Shown here one piece after another: positions 1-8,227 of a DNA stretch of 64,000 nucleotides. Every line of letters starts with the position of its first letter. Position 1 is the first letter of the stretch. The notes under the pieces are model-generated. The model worked only from the letters and a program-made list of their open reading frames with translations. It did no database searches and was not told the DNA's origin. The stretch is from Neoroseomonas terrae (GTDB lineage Bacteria > Pseudomonadota > Alphaproteobacteria > Acetobacterales > Acetobacteraceae): assembly GCF_018129025.1 (NCBI RefSeq), contig NZ_JAAEDI010000006.1:166602-230601 (forward strand), in the 5' to 3' direction. The position numbers were made by a program, and so were the translations under genes.

Positions 1-409
1 CGGTCGCGAGGCGCATCGCCTCCAGCGCCGCAAGATACAGCGGGCCCGGCTCCAGATCGTCCTCGAAGAAATATCCGACGTCGCAATCCAGCGTCTCGAA
101 GACGTGGCGCTGGCCGCGCAGGACGTTCTCGGCAATGCCGAGATTGTGCTCCGCCGCCAGCACCTCGCCTTCGGGGAAGTGATGGCGGAACACCTCGATG
201 CTGCGGCGCAGGCGCCGGGGCAGCGCATGGCGATGGCCGGTCAGCGCCGACACCTCGCCATCCTGCGCGAGGATCACCCGCGCCGGATCGACACGCACCT
301 GCGTCTGTCCCAGCAGCCCGCGACACAGCTTCTCAAGGTATTGCGGCCGGTCGAAGGAGAAGATGACGACCGGCACGCCGACCGTCCCGGACGGCACGCC
401 CTCGATCAT
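1..409 (-). CDS. Glycosyltransferase, N-terminal part (runs off the window)
   Basis: An open minus-strand frame of 136 codons starts at ATG 409 and is still open at base 1, so the C-terminus is missing. The protein opens with a short beta-strand plus a nucleotide-binding-like stretch (PVVIFSFDRPQYLEKLCRGL, residues about 13-32), then VILAQDGE, and near residue 115 has FFEDDLEPGPLYL, an acidic metal/nucleotide-sugar site like the EDD motif of GNT-I type (GT13/GT2-like) glycosyltransferases. It would transfer a sugar from a nucleotide-sugar donor; the acceptor is unknown. It lies 52 bases downstream of the 462-1253 gene and may share its transcript. The start is uncertain because GAAGG directly touches the ATG; a GTG a few codons in is an alternative. 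Confidence 0.6.
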   Translation of the reverse strand, partial: MIEGVPSGTVGVPVVIFSFDRPQYLEKLCRGLLGQTQVRVDPARVILAQDGEVSALTGHRHALPRRLRRSIEVFRHHFPEGEVLAAEHNLGIAENVLRGQRHVFETLDCDVGYFFEDDLEPGPLYLAALEAMRLAT

Positions 410-461
410 CCTTCGGCCCCGCGCATTGCGCGGCCATGCTTCACGGCGGCCCCCCGCGGCG

Positions 462-1253
462 TCAAGTTGGCGGCAGCCCGCCGGCCTGCCGGATGGCGGC
501 GCGCTCCTCCGGGCTCAGCGTCACGAAGCGCAGCTTCTCGTCCAGGGGGAAGGCCGGGCCGCCCTCCGCCGGGCGCAGCGCCAGCATCAGGCCGCGCTGC
601 TCATCCAGCACGAAGGGCTTGTCCTTTTTCCCGACAGGCCATTCGAAGGCCGTGCCGTGCTCATCCCGGATCTTCCATGTCTGCTGGCCCCAGCCGTCGA
701 AGGCCACGGGAACCGGCTCCAGCACCCGGCCGGACAGCGCCTTCACCTCGCCGGATATCCGCTGCGCCTTCCGCGCCGCCACGAAGCCGCCGGCGATCAG
801 CGCCAGCGCGACGATGACGGCGCCGATCGCGGTCACGATGCGGTTCGTCAGGCGCTCGATACCGAGGTCGGTGCTGACGAGGTCCGGCCTCGCCGGGTCC
901 ATCATCGGCATGACGTTCCAGGAGCCCATATGCGGCTCGACGAACATGTAGCTCATGGTGCGGGTGCCGGTGCCGTCCTTGCCGCGCCAGGTGAGCGTCA
1001 CCTCGCAATCCTGGAACATGAACAGGCGCGACCGGCAGCGGCCGCCGTTCACCCGCACCTGCGGCGCCGGCCGTGCCGTATCGCGGATGGCGAGGTCGTC
1101 GCGGATTTCGGGCGCGATCTGGGCGCCGACCAGCACTAGGAAACCGCCGAACAGCAGCAGGCCCAGAATGGCGAGCACCCAGCCCCCGGTCGCGCTGCGG
1201 CCGGGCTTCAGGGTCAGCGGGCGGCGCGGGAAAGCAGCAAGCACGGACTGCAT
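462..1253 (-). CDS. Membrane protein of unknown function, two transmembrane segments
   Basis: This 263-residue protein has a hydrophobic helix at about residues 23-46, a roughly 90-residue polar domain between the helices with two cysteines (C73, C83), a second helix at about 139-161, and a polar C-terminal domain. The layout suggests an inner-membrane protein with a periplasmic loop stabilised by a disulfide. I do not recognise a family. A CGGAG ribosome site lies 7 bases before the ATG. The gene starts 13 bases after the stop of the upstream gene, so the two are probably co-transcribed, with the glycosyltransferase following. No enzymatic motif is visible. Confidence 0.7.
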   Translation of the reverse strand: MQSVLAAFPRRPLTLKPGRSATGGWVLAILGLLLFGGFLVLVGAQIAPEIRDDLAIRDTARPAPQVRVNGGRCRSRLFMFQDCEVTLTWRGKDGTGTRTMSYMFVEPHMGSWNVMPMMDPARPDLVSTDLGIERLTNRIVTAIGAVIVALALIAGGFVAARKAQRISGEVKALSGRVLEPVPVAFDGWGQQTWKIRDEHGTAFEWPVGKKDKPFVLDEQRGLMLALRPAEGGPAFPLDEKLRFVTLSPEERAAIRQAGGLPPT

Positions 1254-1266
1254 CGGAAACTCCGGA

Positions 1267-1890
1267 TCAGGGCATCGGGAAGGGCAGCGCGGCGAAGCCG
1301 CCGGCGCGCAGCGAGCCCCAGGCGATCAGCGGCATCTTCGGCAGCACCTCGAAGGCGCCGAGTGCGATGGGCGACGGCTTCCACGCCGCGAAGTCGCGCA
1401 GGCCGGGGATGAAGTTCTGCGAGATCTCGTAGCCCCCATGCCAAGCGAGCGGCACGCCCTGGCTCTCGCGCACCGCCGGGTCGGGGTCCTCCATCACCGG
1501 AAAGCCCCGGCCGTTCCACGCCCGCAGCGTCTGCTTGACGCGCACCCAGAACAGCGTGTCGGCCACGCCGAAATCCGGCGTCAGGGCCAGCTTCATGCGC
1601 ACCATCTGCTCGATGCCGGTTCCGGAATCCTCGCTGCGCCCGCCGATCTCAAGGAAGGTGCCGCTGGTCATCCACCACGGGGAGGTCAGGTTCACCCAGT
1701 CCGGAATCGCATCCCCATTGGCGTCCACGGAATGGCCGATGCGGATCAGGATCTCGCCTGGACGGATCTTCACCTGTTGGGGAAAGGAGATGCCGCCACG
1801 CGCCGAGCGGCTCGACGGATTCCAGCCCTGCGCGAAGGCGAGGTTGCGATCGCCTGTCGCCCCCCCGAATTCCGCATCGTTCACCGGCAT
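1267..1890 (-). CDS. Hypothetical protein
   Basis: A 207-residue protein with no signal peptide or membrane segment and no motif I recognise. It contains DANGDAIPDW near the middle, a short Asp-rich loop that might be calcium-binding, and many aromatic residues, as in secreted beta-rich proteins. The start at 1890 is preferred because AGGAG lies 9 bases before it; an ATG six codons upstream (1908) has no clear ribosome site. It is the first gene of a three-gene minus-strand run with the membrane protein and the glycosyltransferase. The 175 bases upstream (1909-2083) hold no gene. Confidence 0.65.
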   Translation of the reverse strand: MPVNDAEFGGATGDRNLAFAQGWNPSSRSARGGISFPQQVKIRPGEILIRIGHSVDANGDAIPDWVNLTSPWWMTSGTFLEIGGRSEDSGTGIEQMVRMKLALTPDFGVADTLFWVRVKQTLRAWNGRGFPVMEDPDPAVRESQGVPLAWHGGYEISQNFIPGLRDFAAWKPSPIALGAFEVLPKMPLIAWGSLRAGGFAALPFPMP

Positions 1891-2083
1891 GGTCTGCGAC
1901 TCCTGCATGCGTTGTCATCCGAGCCGTACCGCAGGAGTCCGCATCGGGCGATGAACCCGCTCACAGCCGGCTGTGGTGCGCCTCGCGTGCCGATCAGCCG
2001 CAAACCCAGGCGGGCATTGGCTCCACGGCGCGGGAACCCGTCAGATCACGTCAGCGCGATCGGACACGCCCGCCGGCTGTCCA

Positions 2084-2935
2084 TCAAAGCTTCTGCCGGA
2101 TGCCCGCCCATGACACGGCGAATCGATCACCGACGCCGCGCCCCGCCACCCTGCCCGCCCGGGCCAACTGCCGAAGGTCCCGCCTCGCCAGCACGGCGGG
2201 CAGCGCTGCGGCGATGAAGGCCGGCGTGACGTCACGCCGCGCGCCGGCAAGCGCCGTCAGCCCCTCCTGCGCCAAAGCCCGGACCACGCCGGCGACCGGG
2301 GAGCCCTGCGGTTCCGCGATCACCTCCTCGGCGCGCAGTCCGGCCGCGGCGAGGCGATCGAGAGGCAACAGGCAGCGCCCCTGCGCCGCATGCGCGACCA
2401 CCGATCCCAGCACCCCCGCAAGCCCATAGGCCGCGCCAAGACCCCGCAGCACCTCGGCTGCCGCAGCATCGGCGCCGAGCGCGCGGCCCGCCACCGCGGA
2501 CCATCCGCCCGCCGTCCCGCGCAGCCACGTCACGAATTCCTGTTCGACCGCGAAGCCGCCTTCCTCCGTCTCTGCCTCCCGAGCATCGGCGAGGTCGATC
2601 AGCGCATCGGCATCGAGCGCACCCGCCGCGACCTGCTCCTGCAACGGCCCCGCGACTTCGTGCCGGCGGGGCGGGCGGCCGGCGCGCGCCTCTTCCACCG
2701 CGTCGCGCCACCATTGCAGGCGGATCAGCGCGGCCATCGGGTTGGACGTGGCCTCCCGTGCGCGGGCGAGTTCATGGTTGTAGGCGATCAGAGCGAACAG
2801 CGGCTCGCGCCGCTCCGCCGGTGCGAACAGGGCGCAGAGAAATCGATCCGGGTCGTGGCTGCGCGCGAAGGCGCCGATCGGGGAAAGGCTCACCGCGCCG
2901 ATATGCGCGTGTGCGGTGCGGCGCGAAACCCCCAT
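2084..2935 (-). CDS. Squalene/phytoene synthase family protein, NDUFAF6-like
   Basis: This 283-residue protein has the start of the squalene/phytoene synthase fold (RFLCALFAPAERREPLFAL, residues about 31-49, then AYNHELARARE) followed by RLQWWRDAVEEA and CLLPLDRLAAAG. The two DxxxD prenyl-diphosphate motifs of true synthases are not evident, and the pattern resembles NDUFAF6, the mitochondrial complex I assembly factor of this fold, better than HpnC/HpnD or CrtB. A non-catalytic or assembly role is therefore more likely than carotenoid or hopanoid synthesis; this is inferred from motif memory. In many alphaproteobacteria the gene follows yajC-secD-secF, but here it is divergent from sodB with 81 bases between. 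ATG 2935 is the chosen start; the frame is open further upstream but only as antisense of sodB. Confidence 0.7.
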   Translation of the reverse strand: MGVSRRTAHAHIGAVSLSPIGAFARSHDPDRFLCALFAPAERREPLFALIAYNHELARAREATSNPMAALIRLQWWRDAVEEARAGRPPRRHEVAGPLQEQVAAGALDADALIDLADAREAETEEGGFAVEQEFVTWLRGTAGGWSAVAGRALGADAAAAEVLRGLGAAYGLAGVLGSVVAHAAQGRCLLPLDRLAAAGLRAEEVIAEPQGSPVAGVVRALAQEGLTALAGARRDVTPAFIAAALPAVLARRDLRQLARAGRVAGRGVGDRFAVSWAGIRQKL

Positions 2936-3016
2936 GCGGTTGACGCCCGACAAGGCCCCGCCTACCTCGGACGGGTAGCGCGGCCCGCGCTTCGTCCGAC
3001 GATCGGGAGAGACCCC

Positions 3017-3658
3017 ATGGCCTTCAGCCTTCCTCCTCTGCCCTACGCCACCGGCGCGCTGGCCGCCAACGGCATGTGCCAGGAGACGCTCGAGCTCCAT
3101 CACGGCAAGCATCACAACGCCTACGTCACCGCGCTGAACGGCCTGGTCGAGAGCAAGGGCCTCGCCGGCAAGTCGCTCGAAACCGTGGTCGCCGAAGCCG
3201 GCAAGGCCGGCGCCGACGGGCTGCCCGTGCTGAACCAGGCCGGCCAGCACTACAACCACTGCCTGTTCTGGAACGTGATGGCGCCGGGCGGCTCGCATGG
3301 CGAGAGCGTGCCGGCCGCGCTCGCGGCGAAGATCGACAGCGACCTCGGCGGCCTCGCGAAGTTCAAGGATGACTTCAAGGCGGCCGGTGCGGGCCAGTTC
3401 GGCTCCGGCTGGGCGTGGCTGATCATCGACGGCAGCGGCAAGCTGAAGGTGACGAAGACCCCGAACGGCGCCAACCCGATCTCGACCGGCGAAGGCAAGC
3501 CGATCCTCGGCGTCGATGTGTGGGAGCACGCCTACTACCTCGACTTCCGCAACGTCCGCCCGAACTACCTCGCGAACTTCCTCGACAAGCTGGTGAACTG
3601 GGACGTCGTTGCCGATCTGCTCGGCAAGGGCGGCTTCACCTCCGGCCAGTCAGCCTGA
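3017..3658 (+). CDS. sodB: Superoxide dismutase, Fe type
   Basis: A 213-residue cytoplasmic enzyme that converts superoxide to oxygen and hydrogen peroxide. The N-terminal helical hairpin (FSLPPLPYATGALA) and LELHHGKHH motif are classical. Metal ligands can be placed at H28, H81, D167 and H171 (GVDVWEHAYYLDF). AGAGQFGSGWAWL is also typical. Overall spacing fits Fe-type rather than Mn-type, though cambialistic activity cannot be excluded. GGGAGA lies just before the ATG, and a strong terminator follows the stop by about 25 bases, so the gene is probably monocistronic. Confidence 0.95.
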   Translation: MAFSLPPLPYATGALAANGMCQETLELHHGKHHNAYVTALNGLVESKGLAGKSLETVVAEAGKAGADGLPVLNQAGQHYNHCLFWNVMAPGGSHGESVPAALAAKIDSDLGGLAKFKDDFKAAGAGQFGSGWAWLIIDGSGKLKVTKTPNGANPISTGEGKPILGVDVWEHAYYLDFRNVRPNYLANFLDKLVNWDVVADLLGKGGFTSGQSA

Positions 3659-3681
3659 ACCGCGACGCTTTGCCGCGGAAG

Positions 3682-3711
3682 GGGCGCCGGGGATCTCCCG
3701 GCGCCCTTTTT
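3682..3711 (+). terminator. Rho-independent terminator of sodB
   Basis: A perfect 10-bp GC stem (3682-3691 with 3697-3706) and a five-base loop, followed directly by TTTTT (3707-3711). It sits 24 bases after the sodB stop and separates it from the next gene. Confidence 0.9.
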
Positions 3712-3741
3712 CATATCCGTATGTCGACAGGGAGTACCGCG

Positions 3742-4287
3742 ATGCTCCGCCGCCTGGTGCTGGCGCTGCCTTTGGTCGCCGCCCCCGCGGCAGCGCGGGA
3801 TGTCGCCTTTCCCCTCGATGACCGGCGCGCGCTGGCGCTCGCCCTGCAAGGGCAGTTCCGCGAGCCGCTGCAGGTCGAGGAGATCCGCCGCTTCGGGCCG
3901 CTCGCCGCCGTGCGCTTCGCCTTCCTGCAACGGGCCAACAGCACCGTCCAATGGGCGGCCGTGATCCGGCAGGAGCGCGCGATCCTGGTGATGGGCGAGG
4001 CGAACCGCCTCGCCCCCGAGGTCCAGGCGAGCCTGCGCCCCGCCCATCCCGACGCGATGCTGGAGGTCGGCACCCAGGCCTTCATCCGTCACGTCGCGCT
4101 GCCGGATGGCGGTGCGCGGCTACTTTTCGCCCTGCCTGTCCTGGCCGGCTGCCGGGCCTGTGCGTTCGTCGCCATTGCCCGGCTCGGGATCGATGTGGAC
4201 GGCAACGGCGCCTATCGCGGCACCTCGTTCCTCGGCACCGTGCCGGCGAGTTCGGGCCAGGGCTGGGCCAGCGACCCCAGGCTGTAG
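3742..4287 (+). CDS. Secreted hypothetical protein
   Basis: A 181-residue protein with an N-terminal signal peptide (MLRRLVLALPLVAAPAAARD, cleavage likely near residue 18-19) and no further membrane helix apart from a moderately hydrophobic stretch around LLFALPVLAGCRACAFVAIA. Family not recognised. C-terminal DVDGNGAYRGTSF could be a small Asp-rich loop. ATG 3742 is chosen because AGGGAG lies 7-8 bases upstream; the in-frame ATG at 3721 lacks a ribosome site and would mask the signal peptide. The gene stands alone after the sodB terminator and is convergent with the sensor kinase gene, 13 bases away. Confidence 0.7.
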   Translation: MLRRLVLALPLVAAPAAARDVAFPLDDRRALALALQGQFREPLQVEEIRRFGPLAAVRFAFLQRANSTVQWAAVIRQERAILVMGEANRLAPEVQASLRPAHPDAMLEVGTQAFIRHVALPDGGARLLFALPVLAGCRACAFVAIARLGIDVDGNGAYRGTSFLGTVPASSGQGWASDPRL

Positions 4288-4300
4288 CGTCGCGGCCGGT

Positions 4301-6142
4301 TCAGGGGGCCACGGCGGCGGCGCGGCGGCGTTGCGCCTCGCCGATCGCCGCCAGCAGCGCGGCGCTGTCGATCGGCTTCGCGACATGCCCGTCCATGCCG
4401 GCCTCCAGGCAGGCGCGAACCTCCTCCGGCGCGGCCTCGGCGGTGACCGCGATCACCGGCACGCGCCCCGCCGCCCCGGGTAGCGCCCGGATCCGGGCCG
4501 TGGCCTCCAGGCCATCCATGCCCGGCATGTGGACATCCATCAGCACCGCATCGGGCAGCGGCATCCCGCCCTCCAGCACGGCGATCGCCGAAGGGCCGTC
4601 GGCGCTCGACTGCACCTGGTGGCCTGCCTGGGTCAGCAGGGCCTCGGCGACCATCCGGTTGGCGGCGATGTCGTCCACGACCAGGATGCGCAGGCCCTGC
4701 GCGAGACGCGCCGCCTCCGTCTCGGCGCGCGGCGTCGCGGCGACGGGTAGAGGCGCCTCGGGCAGCGGCAGCGTCGCGCTGAACCGGCTGCCCCTGCCGT
4801 CCGGGCCGGGCGCATAGGCCACGCCGCCACCCATCGCGCGCGCCAGCGCTGCCGTGATGGCCAGGCCAAGCCCCGTCCCGGCGGTGCCGGCGGCATCCGC
4901 ACCCATGCGCTCATAGTCGCGGAACAGCCGCTCGCGCTGGTCGGCCGGCACGCCGGGACCGTCATCCGTGACCGCGAATTCGAGGCCGGCCGGCACCGGC
5001 TGCGCAGCCAGCACGATCTGTCCGCCCGCCGGCGTGAACTTCACCGCATTGCCAAGCAGGTTCAGCAGGATCTGTCGCAGCCGCACCGGATCCGCCAGCA
5101 CGGCCAGCGGCAGGGCCGCGTGCAGCCGGAGATCCAGGGCGACACCCTCCTCCTCGGCAGCCGACCGGTTGAAGTCGATCACCTCATCGAGCAATCCCCG
5201 CAGATCGACCGCGCGCGGCGCGAGTTCCAGCCGCCCGGCCTCCACCCGCCCAAGGTCGAGGACGTCGTTCACGATGGCCGTCAGATGGCGGCCCGCCCGT
5301 TCCAGCGTCGCCGCCCGTTCATGCTGCGCGGGCGACAATCCCGGGTCGCGCGCCAGCGACTGCGCCATGCCCAGCACTGAGTTCAGCAGCGTCCGCAACT
5401 CATGGCTCATTCGCGCCAGGAAGCGCGACTTCTCCTCATTGGCCCGGTCCGAGGCATCCCGTGCCGCCGCCAGCGCGGCGATGGAACGCTGCTCCGCCAG
5501 TTCCTTCGCGAGCGAGATGAGGAAGACGGAAACGCCGACGATCACGATGATCGCGGACATCGACACGAAACCGAACCAGGCGGAGCTGGTCGGGAGCAAC
5601 CGGGCATCGCCCGGCACGGGCGTCAACACCAACAACGGCGCCCGCGCCGCGTGAAGGCAGGCGTTGATCAGCAGCAACCAGGCCAAGGGAAGGCGCGACG
5701 GCAGGTGCCGGCTGACCTTGCCGCGCAGCAGCTCCAGCGCCGCCGCGACACAGTAGGAGGCGATGATCGTCGACATCAGCGCCACCCGCGCCGTCAAATT
5801 CCCATAGAAGGCGGGCACCTGGCAGGCCAGCAGCCAGACGGCCGCGCCAGCGACGATGCCGATAGGCAGCGGCCGCCGCTGCTCGAACTGCCGCATACCG
5901 GTCCAGATCAGGCCGTAGCCGATAGCAAAGACGGTATTGGCAAGGTCGATCGAGACGAAATCGGCGGCGACGCCGCGCAACGAGACGAGAATCGAAGCGA
6001 TCCCGCCCAGCAGGAACGCGCTGCCGATCGATGCCAGGGCGTATTGCTTGCGATCCTGCAACCACATCCATAGCTGCAGGGCGCCCAGCATCAGCGCGAG
6101 GAAGCAGGTGATCAAAAACGTCGTAGAAGGATCGAAGGACAT
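4301..6142 (-). CDS. Hybrid sensor histidine kinase / response regulator
   Basis: A 613-residue inner-membrane signalling protein. Residues 1-212 form about seven hydrophobic segments with no large periplasmic loop. A linker leads to the HisKA dimerisation helix with phospho-acceptor H247 (FLARMSHELRT). The HATPase domain follows, with N-box LLNLLGNAVKF (about 360-369), DDGPG (393-397) and GTGLGL (422-427). A C-terminal receiver domain (about 485-605) has acidic pair D490/D491, phosphorylated D536 (VLMDVHMPGMDG), T567 and K589. It should autophosphorylate and pass phosphate to its own receiver, then to an unknown Hpt protein or regulator. No output domain or neighbouring partner is present, so its target is unknown. 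Confidence 0.93.
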   Translation of the reverse strand: MSFDPSTTFLITCFLALMLGALQLWMWLQDRKQYALASIGSAFLLGGIASILVSLRGVAADFVSIDLANTVFAIGYGLIWTGMRQFEQRRPLPIGIVAGAAVWLLACQVPAFYGNLTARVALMSTIIASYCVAAALELLRGKVSRHLPSRLPLAWLLLINACLHAARAPLLVLTPVPGDARLLPTSSAWFGFVSMSAIIVIVGVSVFLISLAKELAEQRSIAALAAARDASDRANEEKSRFLARMSHELRTLLNSVLGMAQSLARDPGLSPAQHERAATLERAGRHLTAIVNDVLDLGRVEAGRLELAPRAVDLRGLLDEVIDFNRSAAEEEGVALDLRLHAALPLAVLADPVRLRQILLNLLGNAVKFTPAGGQIVLAAQPVPAGLEFAVTDDGPGVPADQRERLFRDYERMGADAAGTAGTGLGLAITAALARAMGGGVAYAPGPDGRGSRFSATLPLPEAPLPVAATPRAETEAARLAQGLRILVVDDIAANRMVAEALLTQAGHQVQSSADGPSAIAVLEGGMPLPDAVLMDVHMPGMDGLEATARIRALPGAAGRVPVIAVTAEAAPEEVRACLEAGMDGHVAKPIDSAALLAAIGEAQRRRAAAVAP

Positions 6143-6166
6143 ATCGATACGTCAGTGAGGCGAGAG

Positions 6167-6184
6167 CCATTGGTACCATTGGTT
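6167..6184. repeat. Two 9-base direct repeats upstream of the kinase gene
   Basis: CCATTGGTA and CCATTGGTT lie head to tail, 25-42 bases before the kinase start, in the 170-base gap 6143-6312 that holds no gene. Such a tandem near a start could be a regulator site, but only two copies are seen and no family is recognised. Confidence 0.3.
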
Positions 6185-6312
6185 AGCAGCCCGATCCCGG
6201 ACCACCACGAATGGGTGTAGTCGCTTGCCTCACTTAGCGAAAGTCGAGCTTCCTCTGCCCTCAAATCAATCGCAGGCGCACGCCCTCGGCAGGCGCGCCG
6301 CACACACCGACG

Positions 6313-6912
6313 TCAGGTCAATGCGGCAGCCGGCACCACCATCGCGAAGCGGTCCGCGAGTTCGGCCAACGCGATTCTGCTGACCTCTGAACCCGCAATG
6401 GCCGCGCCGCCCATCGGGTCGGGCAGGGCGCGGGTGGCCACCGCGTCGCCGGCGACCGTGACGCGATGGCCGAGGTCGAGAGCGGCGCGCACCGTTGCGC
6501 TGACGCACATATGCGTCATGTAGCCGGCGATCACGAGGTCCGGCCTGCCTGCGGTGGCGAGCAGCGATTGGAGCTCCGTACCGGCGAAGGCATTCGGCAG
6601 CCCCTTCTCCACCACGGCCTCGCCGGCCAGCGGCGTCGCCTCAGGCAGGAAGGCGCCGCCGGCTGCGGCGCGGTCGAACAACCCGCCCGCCTTGCCACGA
6701 TGGGCCACGTGGATGACCGTCGCGCCTGTTTCCCGGGCACGCGCCAGCAGCCCGGACAGGGCGACGAGCGAAGCCGCCATGCCGTCCAGCGGCAGCTTGC
6801 CGGCGGTCCCGTACTCCCCCTGGGCATCGATCACCACCAGGGCGGCGTCGGCGAGGCGCGGCGGGTCCCGCAGCGCGCCCGCCAGGTCCAGCAGCGTGCG
6901 CGGCCCCGCCAT
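6313..6912 (-). CDS. Isochorismatase-family cysteine hydrolase
   Basis: A 199-residue cytoplasmic hydrolase of the isochorismatase/nicotinamidase superfamily. The catalytic triad can be placed: D29 (VVIDAQGEY), K103 (EKGLPNAF) and C136 (MTHMCVSAT), with the cis-peptide region GYMTHMC just before the cysteine. The substrate cannot be told from sequence; candidates are nicotinamide, N-carbamoyl compounds, peroxyureidoacrylate or isochorismate. The start at ATG 6912 lies five bases after the yajC stop, so the two genes are probably co-transcribed, although a link to protein export is not expected. Confidence 0.88.
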   Translation of the reverse strand: MAGPRTLLDLAGALRDPPRLADAALVVIDAQGEYGTAGKLPLDGMAASLVALSGLLARARETGATVIHVAHRGKAGGLFDRAAAGGAFLPEATPLAGEAVVEKGLPNAFAGTELQSLLATAGRPDLVIAGYMTHMCVSATVRAALDLGHRVTVAGDAVATRALPDPMGGAAIAGSEVSRIALAELADRFAMVVPAAALT

Positions 6913-6917
6913 CGGTG

Positions 6918-7268
6918 TCAGTCCGCCTTGGTGTCGTTCGCCGCCTGCGGGCGAATGACGCTGGTGATCGTGCCGCGCACGAGCGAGACCCGCACATTCG
7001 GCGCGATCTCCGCCTCGATCTCGTCCGTCCCTTCCTTCACCTTGGTGATGGTGGCGACGATGCCGCCCGCCGTGACGACGCGGTCGTTGCGCTTCAGCTG
7101 CGTGAGCATCGAGCGATGCTCCTTCATCTTCTTCTGCTGGGGGCGGATCAGCAGGAAGTAGAAGACGACGAAGATCAGGACCAGCGGCATGATCTGCATG
7201 GCGATGCCGGCGGCACCCGCCTCCGCCGCCTGCGCATGGGCGACCGAGATCGCGAAGGGATTCCACAT
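6918..7268 (-). CDS. yajC: Preprotein translocase subunit YajC
   Basis: A 116-residue protein with one transmembrane helix (about residues 23-42, QIMPLVLIFVVFYFLLIRPQ), the hallmark LIRPQQKKMKEH motif after it, and a small SH3-like cytoplasmic domain with GGIVATITKV. It associates with SecDF in the Sec translocon. secD and secF do not follow, which is unusual: in most alphaproteobacteria yajC heads yajC-secD-secF. The start is ATG 7268; 90 bases separate it from the divergent DUF815 ATPase gene. Confidence 0.93.
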   Translation of the reverse strand: MWNPFAISVAHAQAAEAGAAGIAMQIMPLVLIFVVFYFLLIRPQQKKMKEHRSMLTQLKRNDRVVTAGGIVATITKVKEGTDEIEAEIAPNVRVSLVRGTITSVIRPQAANDTKAD

Positions 7269-7358
7269 GGTTCTGCTCCGTTTTCCCGGCTTTACGCGCC
7301 GGAACCTAGCGGCCCACCCCTTCCCGTCAATACCGAGCCGTCCTATGCCCGGCGGGCC

Positions 7359-8222
7359 ATGGACCACCCTGCCCTGCTGCCCGCCCTGACCCGCATCGCC
7401 GAGGCGCTCGAGCGCCTGGCCCCGCCCCCGGCCTCCGGGCTCGACCTGACCGCCGCCGATGCCTTCGTCTGGCATCCGGAACCGCGCCCACACCTGGCCC
7501 CGGTCCCGAGGGTCGCGGCCGTCCCGATCGGGCTGCTGCGGGGCATCGATGCCCAGAAGGCGCTGCTGGTCGACAACACCATGCGCTTCGCCCGCGGCTT
7601 CACCGCCAACAACGCCATGCTGTGGGGCGCCCGCGGCACCGGCAAGTCCTCCATGGTAAAGGCCGCCCACGCCGCGGCCAATGCCGAGATTCCCGGCTCC
7701 CTCGCACTGATCGAGATCCACCGCGAGGACATCCGCACCCTGCCCGACCTACTTGGCCAGTTGCGGCTGCAGCCCCGCCGCTGCCTGGTGTTCTGCGACG
7801 ACCTGTCCTTCGAGAAGGACGACGCCGACTACAAGGCGCTGAAATCGGTGCTCGACGGCGGCATCGAGGGGCGCCCGCCGAACGTGCTGTTCTATGCGAC
7901 GTCGAACCGCCGGCACCTGATGTCACGCGACATGATCGACAATGAGCGCAGCACCGCGATCAACCCTGGCGAGGCCGTGGAGGAGAAGGTCTCCCTCTCC
8001 GACCGCTTCGGCCTCTGGATCGGCTTTCACAACGCCGACCAGCCGACCTTCTTCGCGATGATCGAGGGCTACGCCGTCCATTTCGGCCTGCCGATCTCGA
8101 CCGAGGAGTTGCATGCCCAGGCGATCGAATGGTCGGTGACGCGCGGCGGGCGCTCCGGTCGCGTGGCCTGGCAGTTCATCCAGGACCTCGCCGGCCGGCT
8201 TGGCGTGAAGATCGAGGGGTGA
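7359..8222 (+). CDS. DUF815 family ATPase
   Basis: A 287-residue AAA-type ATPase. Walker A is GARGTGKSS (about residues 88-96), Walker B is CLVFCDDLSFE, and a sensor region reads VLFYATSNRRHLM. The family is widespread in proteobacteria, often beside yajC, but has no established role. No signal peptide or membrane segment. It is divergent from yajC with 90 bases between, and its TGA overlaps the ATG region of rpiA, implying translational coupling. Confidence 0.88.
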   Translation: MDHPALLPALTRIAEALERLAPPPASGLDLTAADAFVWHPEPRPHLAPVPRVAAVPIGLLRGIDAQKALLVDNTMRFARGFTANNAMLWGARGTGKSSMVKAAHAAANAEIPGSLALIEIHREDIRTLPDLLGQLRLQPRRCLVFCDDLSFEKDDADYKALKSVLDGGIEGRPPNVLFYATSNRRHLMSRDMIDNERSTAINPGEAVEEKVSLSDRFGLWIGFHNADQPTFFAMIEGYAVHFGLPISTEELHAQAIEWSVTRGGRSGRVAWQFIQDLAGRLGVKIEG

Positions 8223-8227
8223 TGGCG

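Noticed and set aside
2084..2935. Calling this gene a phytoene or squalene synthase.
   Set aside because: The Asp-rich prenyl-diphosphate motifs are not visible and no carotenoid or hopanoid genes are adjacent.
2936..3529. A long minus-strand frame continues upstream of the phytoene-synthase-like gene.
   Set aside because: It is antisense to sodB and only open because of high GC; the true protein starts at ATG 2935.
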